This document shows, in pieces, positions 59,640 to 64,000 of a stretch of 64,000 nt of DNA. Each line of letters opens with the position of its first letter. Position 1 is the first letter of the stretch. The notes under the pieces are model-generated. The model did not search any database, was not told the DNA's origin, and was given only the letters and a program-made list of their open reading frames with translations. This DNA is from Elymus sibiricus (taxonomy: Eukaryota; Streptophyta; Magnoliopsida; Poales; Poaceae): assembly GCA_039707655.1 (NCBI GenBank), contig CM077676.1:189840936-189904935 (forward strand), in the 5' to 3' direction. Position numbers and translations under genes: made by a program.

Positions 59640-60240
59640 GGGAGCTGTAAAAACGGCGAAATATGTAGATAGGAGGTAGTTGGGCTCTCATATAGGGAGT
59701 GCTAAATATGCAGATCTGTTCGGGCCTTTTTTTTTTACAAAAACTGTAAATTGACGGTTATTATAAGGGCCGAGGCTTTTTACAGGAGTTGCTCTCTGGA
59801 AATTAAGGCCTACGCTTGGAGTCGCGTTGTTAGTGGGCCTGTGAGAGCTACCTGTTCTTGCCAGCCCAGGGCTCGCCTTGGCTTGCTCGCCGAGCACGAA
59901 CCGCGCGAAACTCCCCTCGCCGCCGTCCCTGTCTTTGGTTCTCACGGTGGGGCTTCCACGGCCACCCCCTGCTTGCTCCCTCCCCTATCCGCTCGACCAC
60001 GCCCGCGCGGCATGCTCCATCAGCTCCGGTACCCGCATCCGGGCGGAGGAGTCGACATCAGCGGAGGCCGGAGGTTCTGTTCCGGACCCCTCGGTGGTGG
60101 GTGAGCCGAGCCCGACGGAGAGCCGCGCTACCACTGAACGCCGATTCGGAATGGAAGCATCCGCTTATGCGCCAGGCTGCAGATGAAGGTACCCATCTCC
60201 AAAAATTTCGCTCGTGCTCTTGCTGTTACCACGGATAGCT
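59640..60240 (+). other. GC-rich segment, possible 5' exon of an unidentified gene
   Basis: From about 59,840 to 60,190 the DNA is GC-rich with several overlapping plus-strand frames. One runs from ATG 59,878 to 60,186 and is rich in Ser, Pro and Ala (MACSPSTNRAKLPSPPSLSL at its start). CAGATGAAG followed by GTACCC at about 60,188 would be a reasonable donor site. A T9-10 run lies near 59,728. I recognise no domain and cannot link it to a downstream exon. It may be a 5' untranslated exon or noncoding. Confidence 0.25.
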
Positions 60241-60484
60241 TGAAAATCCGAGTAAAATTGTAGGAACACCTATCACCCGTTCACTAGTACTGTACTACAC
60301 AATACTGTATTGCTTTATCAAGTGTATTCTTCACGCTATAACTACGGCTGTTAGACGGGTTTATTTTTCATTGTCAAGTTTACGCATGATACGGTTTGCA
60401 TAATGCGTTGGCGTCATCATTAGTTAAACTATTACAAGGATGAAATTTTAGAATGGGTATGCTTTTTCCTGCTAAGAAAGTAAA
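60241..60484. other. Noncoding spacer
   Basis: AT-rich DNA without a supported coding frame, RNA gene or repeat. Confidence 0.4.
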
Positions 60485-60524
60485 TATTCCCTCCGTAACT
60501 TACATTTTGGTACAGAGGGAGTGT
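60485..60524. mobile_element. Stowaway-like MITE footprint
   Basis: TATTCCCTCCGTAACTTA is followed within about 40 bp by GGTACAGAGGGAGTG. The two ends CCCTCCGT and ACAGAGGGAG are the usual termini of grass Stowaway (Tc1/mariner-type) elements flanked by TA. Only the ends remain, so this is an internally deleted copy. Confidence 0.6.
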
Positions 60525-60749
60525 TCTGAATTTCGGGTTCTCTTGGTAAACCTCAAGTATGCAATTACATGATTCTAGGCTCTTACTGTGTTACATGATG
60601 CCGGTGTCCTCTAAAGAACTGGATTAGCAAGCACTTGTAAACTCTACAAGATTTTGCTTCTATTCTCGTCATAGTCCTGCAAGGACAGCAAACTTGCCAG
60701 AAACTAACTGTACCATGATAAATCCCCTCTGCATCAACCCCTCAAGTGT

Positions 60750-61091
60750 TTATATCCTCGGTGGTTCACCATCACTGGAATCATCATCTGAATCTCTTGC
60801 AGGAATGATAAATACATCATATTCATGAGGTGATCTAAAGCTAACTCTCCTTCTGACATTGTTTTGACTTCGCACAGACACTCCACCGATGGAGATGCTC
60901 TCGTTGATGATCGGTGAGTTTCTCTCGGAAGAGAAGTTCAAGTTCAGTGGGCAGACCTTTGGAGAGTACCTTCGAGCTGGTGTTCCTTCGATCGCCCCCA
61001 TTTCCCAGCTTGGTTGCAGATACAGAAGTTCTTCAAGTGTGAGCTGTCTCACTTCTGTTCCTAATTCACTGCATTCATGAAGCTCTTGCTT
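60750..61091 (-). CDS. Probable terminal exon of an unidentified plant gene
   Basis: A minus-strand frame opens after a good acceptor (CTGCCTGCAG then AAGCAAGAG at 61,091) and runs to TAA at 60,750-60,752, about 113 residues, phase 0. It includes ELGTEVRQLTLEELLYLQPS, a middle part rich in Ser/Asn (CPLNLNFSSERNSP) and the end VRRRVSFRSPHEYDVF...DSDDDSSDGEPPRI. The composition is protein-like and the end is a strongly acidic Ser/Asp tail. RRVSF fits the RVxF type of docking motif for protein phosphatase 1, which is suggestive only. No domain is recognised. The frame stays open upstream to 61,163 and earlier exons were not found. The plus strand also has plausible splice signals here, so strand is not certain. 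Confidence 0.45.
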   Translation of the reverse strand, partial: KQELHECSELGTEVRQLTLEELLYLQPSWEMGAIEGTPARRYSPKVCPLNLNFSSERNSPIINESISIGGVSVRSQNNVRRRVSFRSPHEYDVFIIPARDSDDDSSDGEPPRI

Positions 61092-61163
61092 CTGCAGGCA
61101 GCTGGGCATCATTCGGTACCAGATCACCTTGAGATGGCGAGAACAGCAGCACTGTAAGCACAT

Positions 61164-62665
61164 TCTTACCTCTAGAGGATGGTGAGATGAGATAGTGAAT
61201 TGAGCAGTTTGACCATCCCATGTTATTGTGTAGTGTGTACCAACATGTATTTATGGACAAGCGTGCATGCTTTAATTGGATGCCCCTCAGGAATTAAATT
61301 GTTCGTTATGCATAGACTAGGCTGTAATAAAACTTTGGGCATATCGATATCACAGGGATACGGTGAGGGGTTCAAGACAAACCGATTCCTTAGTTTGGAA
61401 CTTTTGATAGATAACAATTTATATTATTTAAAATAGCTGCCGAGAGAAGCTTGGGGAGTTGATTATTTGCCGTTGGGTGTATTTGTAGGGAGTTTTAGAA
61501 AGTATATTCAAAACTAGCACTTATTACTTCAATTATCATTTTTATTATTTCTAGCTGCCAACTGAGGGACTATAGTAGCCTAGACTATGTTTGGAGTTTA
61601 TTGAATGTGCTAGCAGTGCATATAAGAAATAGTAATATTGCTCTACGGATATTACGAAATGGAAGTTCTGCTGTTGTCTGATTCTGTTGGAGCTTGGAAT
61701 CCCAATATATTTGGGAGATATGCATTGCCATCTAGGAAGATTACAAGAGACTCAAAATATGACTCTGTTCAGTAACCAAGCACTCTTGTTGTTTACACCA
61801 TCCCTTGTAAATTTTTTTTTTGACTTAAGCAACTCTTCTTGTTGTTTACACCATATCTTGTATTGTCATGTTCCTTTGACACGAAGTTCTATTGGCACAA
61901 AATTCAAAAAAAAAGTTGTATTGGCACTATAGCGAAAGCTGGCATAACTTTTTCAGAGCTCACCATCAACACACAGTGTAGAGTTGCCAACTTGCTATTC
62001 ATGGAGAAACATTTCATGGAGCTGTGATATGACACAATTCAGTTGTATCCTGACCGTGGGTTTTTCCTTGTCATGTAGCTCTTTGTATGTCCATATGAAT
62101 TCTAACTATGAATGTATTAAGGCTAAAATAAATGGGCATTATCAGCACACTGCTACAGTTTTTTTTACACATATCAGAATAGGTTAGTTGCTAACTGTTC
62201 TTCCATTTTTGCAGCTACATGATAAATCTCTGGCTAGTTTACACCTAGGAAGGATTGTGAAAGCTGATGATGCCATCTAACTTGAAGCACGTGGTCTCTT
62301 TCTGAAAATACATGCATGTGGTCGCTTATTAGTTATTATTTATTAAATTTACTTCTGGATATAGTCAAAACCTTGTTCTGCGCGAACTAAAAATAATTGT
62401 TTATTACTGAAACCTGTCTGTAAGCATATTTAAAAAGGACGTGACAATTTACTGAAGAACCAAGTAAGGAAAAAAACAAGAGCTCTTTTATTTTCGATAG
62501 CAATTTTTACTGAGGCAGGAAGGGGCACGAGCTTCACTAATTGAAACCAATAAAAGGGATATCAATCAGGTTACCGAGGCTAACACATAGTAGAGGACAT
62601 GCATTCTTCCTTCATACTATATCGCCTACTGAAGTTGTCATCATCAGCATTAGCATTGTTCTGTT
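61164..62665. other. AT-rich noncoding stretch
   Basis: No coding frame, tRNA or complete element could be supported over this 1.5 kb. It contains scattered A or T runs (61,810-61,820; 61,906-61,916; 62,159-62,166) and one short direct repeat listed separately. It could be intron of the gene ending at 60,750, or plain intergenic DNA. Confidence 0.4.
61781..61864. repeat. Short direct repeat, two copies 53 bp apart
   Basis: CTCTTGTTGTTTACACCAT with CCTTGTA at about 61,783-61,809 is repeated as CTTCTTGTTGTTTACACCAT with TCTTGTA at about 61,835-61,862. The copies are separated by a T-rich stretch. This is probably a local slippage duplication. Confidence 0.7.
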
Positions 62666-63183
62666 CTATTGTTTTTCCACAGTTTGCACCACTTCAAGTT
62701 TTGTCTCAACTTGCCTCATTGTAGGCATATCTTCACCCTTTAAGCTTAAGCACATTAGTGCTACTGCTGCAACTTCTTCGGCTTCTTCAGCCCCTTCCTT
62801 GCTGACTTGCTGGTCTAGCATCTCAAAGAGTTTGTCTTGGTTTATTCTCAAAATGAATTTAGCAGTTAGACTGGCTCCTGGTGTTGACAGGTGGACACAT
62901 GGCTTCTTCTTTGTTAATAGCCCCACGAGCATGACACCAAAGCTATACACATCACTTCTCTAGGTGAGTCACCGTGTGTGGTAGTACTCCAGATCCAAAT
63001 ATCCGAAAGTTCCTTGAATGGCAGTTGTAACTCCAGTTTGATCAATGGACAATGGGGATGCCTCGAGAAGCTCCAAAATCTGATACTTTTGCTGCGAGGC
63101 AATTGTCAAGTAGTACGTTGGCAGACTTGATATCCCTATAAACTATTGATATTGAAGCAGCAGAGTGCAGATATCGCCTACTT
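62666..63183 (-). pseudogene. Wall-associated receptor kinase (WAK-like) pseudogene, C-terminal kinase part
   Basis: Minus-strand pieces follow the WAK kinase C-lobe. [23 protein letters not shown] is the catalytic loop, with Tyr in place of the usual His of [18 protein letters not shown] carries the DFG motif. Then, after a frameshift near 63,040, come [20 protein letters not shown] and DVYSFGVMLVGLLTKKKP. The last part is KLFEMLDQQVSKEGAEEAEEVA and MPTMRQVETKLEVVQ, ending at a TAG. Intact WAKs are cell-wall pectin-binding receptor kinases of the plasma membrane. Here the extracellular region, ATP-binding lobe and upstream exons are absent. The frame is broken by about 7 extra bases (GTCCATT) and by TGA (62,969-62,971) and TAG (62,960-62,962). 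Pro is changed to Leu in GYLDPEY and Arg to Met in RPTM. Not functional. Confidence 0.85.
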
Positions 63184-64000
63184 ACCTGATTAGACGGCTA
63201 ATTGCAGTTCAACAACCACAAACTGAATCTAAGTTTTGGAGGACTAATTACGACATTACTCATTTGATTTTCAGAAATAAATATTAGCATCATAAAACTT
63301 GTGTCTGAATGTTCTTCTTGGGAACATTAAATGTATCAATCCATTCTTTAGTACGGGTGCATTATTACATACACAATCTCCCCCTTGTCCAATTCACTTC
63401 CAAGATCGCTGGGTGTTGCCATCACTTGCATCGATCCTTTTCATTCCAAGCATAAACACCAAGTAAACATGAATGATAAAAGCTTGTAAAAGAATTTTTA
63501 GTACAAGCTGCAGAATTTTCAGTGTTGTACCTTTTTATCTTTGCTTTTGTCTGATGATCAGGATGAGGCAAGATTGTTGTGCCAGTTCTGTTTACGATGG
63601 TTGATGAACCAATCGTTGATCTGCTATTGTTGCAACCTTGTTTCCTGCACCAGCCAAGCCTTGTTTTGTTTCCTATTCAAGACATAGGAAATGCTGATTA
63701 GTGTACCAAAAGAAAAATGCAGGTATAGATGAAGGTATTCTGTGAGCTAGCTGTCGTATAGTATTCTTCTCGTACAATTATTGAATTTTTTATGGTATTT
63801 GTGTGTGACTCGTGGCCCCTTTGTGCAAACTTGATTAATTATCATTCTAGGTATATATTTTCCCACTGGAACTTGTTTACTAGTATTTGTTATGTTCGTG
63901 CTGCACACCTTCAATTTAAAGTAAACTCAGTGTGCCTATTGTTGAGATTGTCAAACCTTGTGGCACGAGTGAATTGTTTTTGATGACAATGATTCAGATT
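63184..64000. other. Noncoding end of window, no feature seen
   Basis: AT-rich sequence without a supported coding frame, RNA gene or repeat. The WAK similarity stops at about 63,183, where the sequence reads CAGGTAAGTAGG on the minus strand. Confidence 0.4.

Noticed and set aside
62541..62963. Plus-strand 140-codon frame
   Set aside because: It is antisense to the WAK kinase fragment, whose minus-strand motifs are clear.

Overview
This window is nuclear DNA from a grass, most likely a Triticeae species. That placement is an inference: the right-hand 14 kb holds plant-type LINE, Mutator-like and TRIM/LTR remnants, a Stowaway-like relic, a wall-associated-kinase relic and low gene density. 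No bacterial, organellar or viral gene was recognised.

Positions 1 to about 49,893 are one uninterrupted head-to-tail satellite array with a 90-bp monomer, roughly 560 copies. The monomer is about 66% G+C and carries 16 CpG dinucleotides. It holds a 9-bp-arm hairpin, a CACGTG box and a short telomere-like stretch. Because 90 is three times 30, one plus-strand frame stays open and reads as an Arg-rich 30-residue repeat; I do not regard it as a gene. Monomers are ordered into higher-order repeats (HORs). The main HOR is a 782-bp nonamer made of seven 90-bp monomers, one 66-bp monomer that has lost the hairpin, and one 86-bp monomer with a 4-bp deletion. Other levels are a 1,948-bp 22-mer HOR (about 2.2-8 kb), a 4.6-5.1 kb super-repeat (about 6-20.7 kb) and a nearly exact 4.43-kb tandem duplication (about 39.07-47.93 kb). 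The first about 1.1 kb and the last about 1 kb share a distinct set of 'edge' monomers, so the left border of the array probably lies just outside the window.

At 49,889-49,893 the satellite is fused through a 5-base shared sequence to the outer end of a TRIM-like LTR retrotransposon on the minus strand (three LTR copies, to 50,516). Next comes an apparent first exon of an M16/mitochondrial-processing-peptidase-like gene without any ATG (50,578-50,745), followed by its former upstream region. A 5'-truncated LINE with an RNase H domain (51,279-51,985) and a decayed MULE transposase lacking its catalytic core (52,364-54,152) follow. Then come low-complexity and small-repeat DNA and a larger 5'-truncated LINE (55,987-59,614). 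That LINE is flanked by a perfect 17-bp target-site duplication and keeps an open 1,136-codon reverse transcriptase/RNase H frame.

The last 4.4 kb holds a GC-rich possible 5' exon, a Stowaway-like footprint, a likely terminal exon of an unidentified gene (60,750-61,091, minus) and the C-terminal part of a wall-associated receptor kinase pseudogene (62,666-63,183, minus). Apart from possibly the 60,750 exon, I see no clearly functional host gene. The most notable content is the satellite and its nested organisation.
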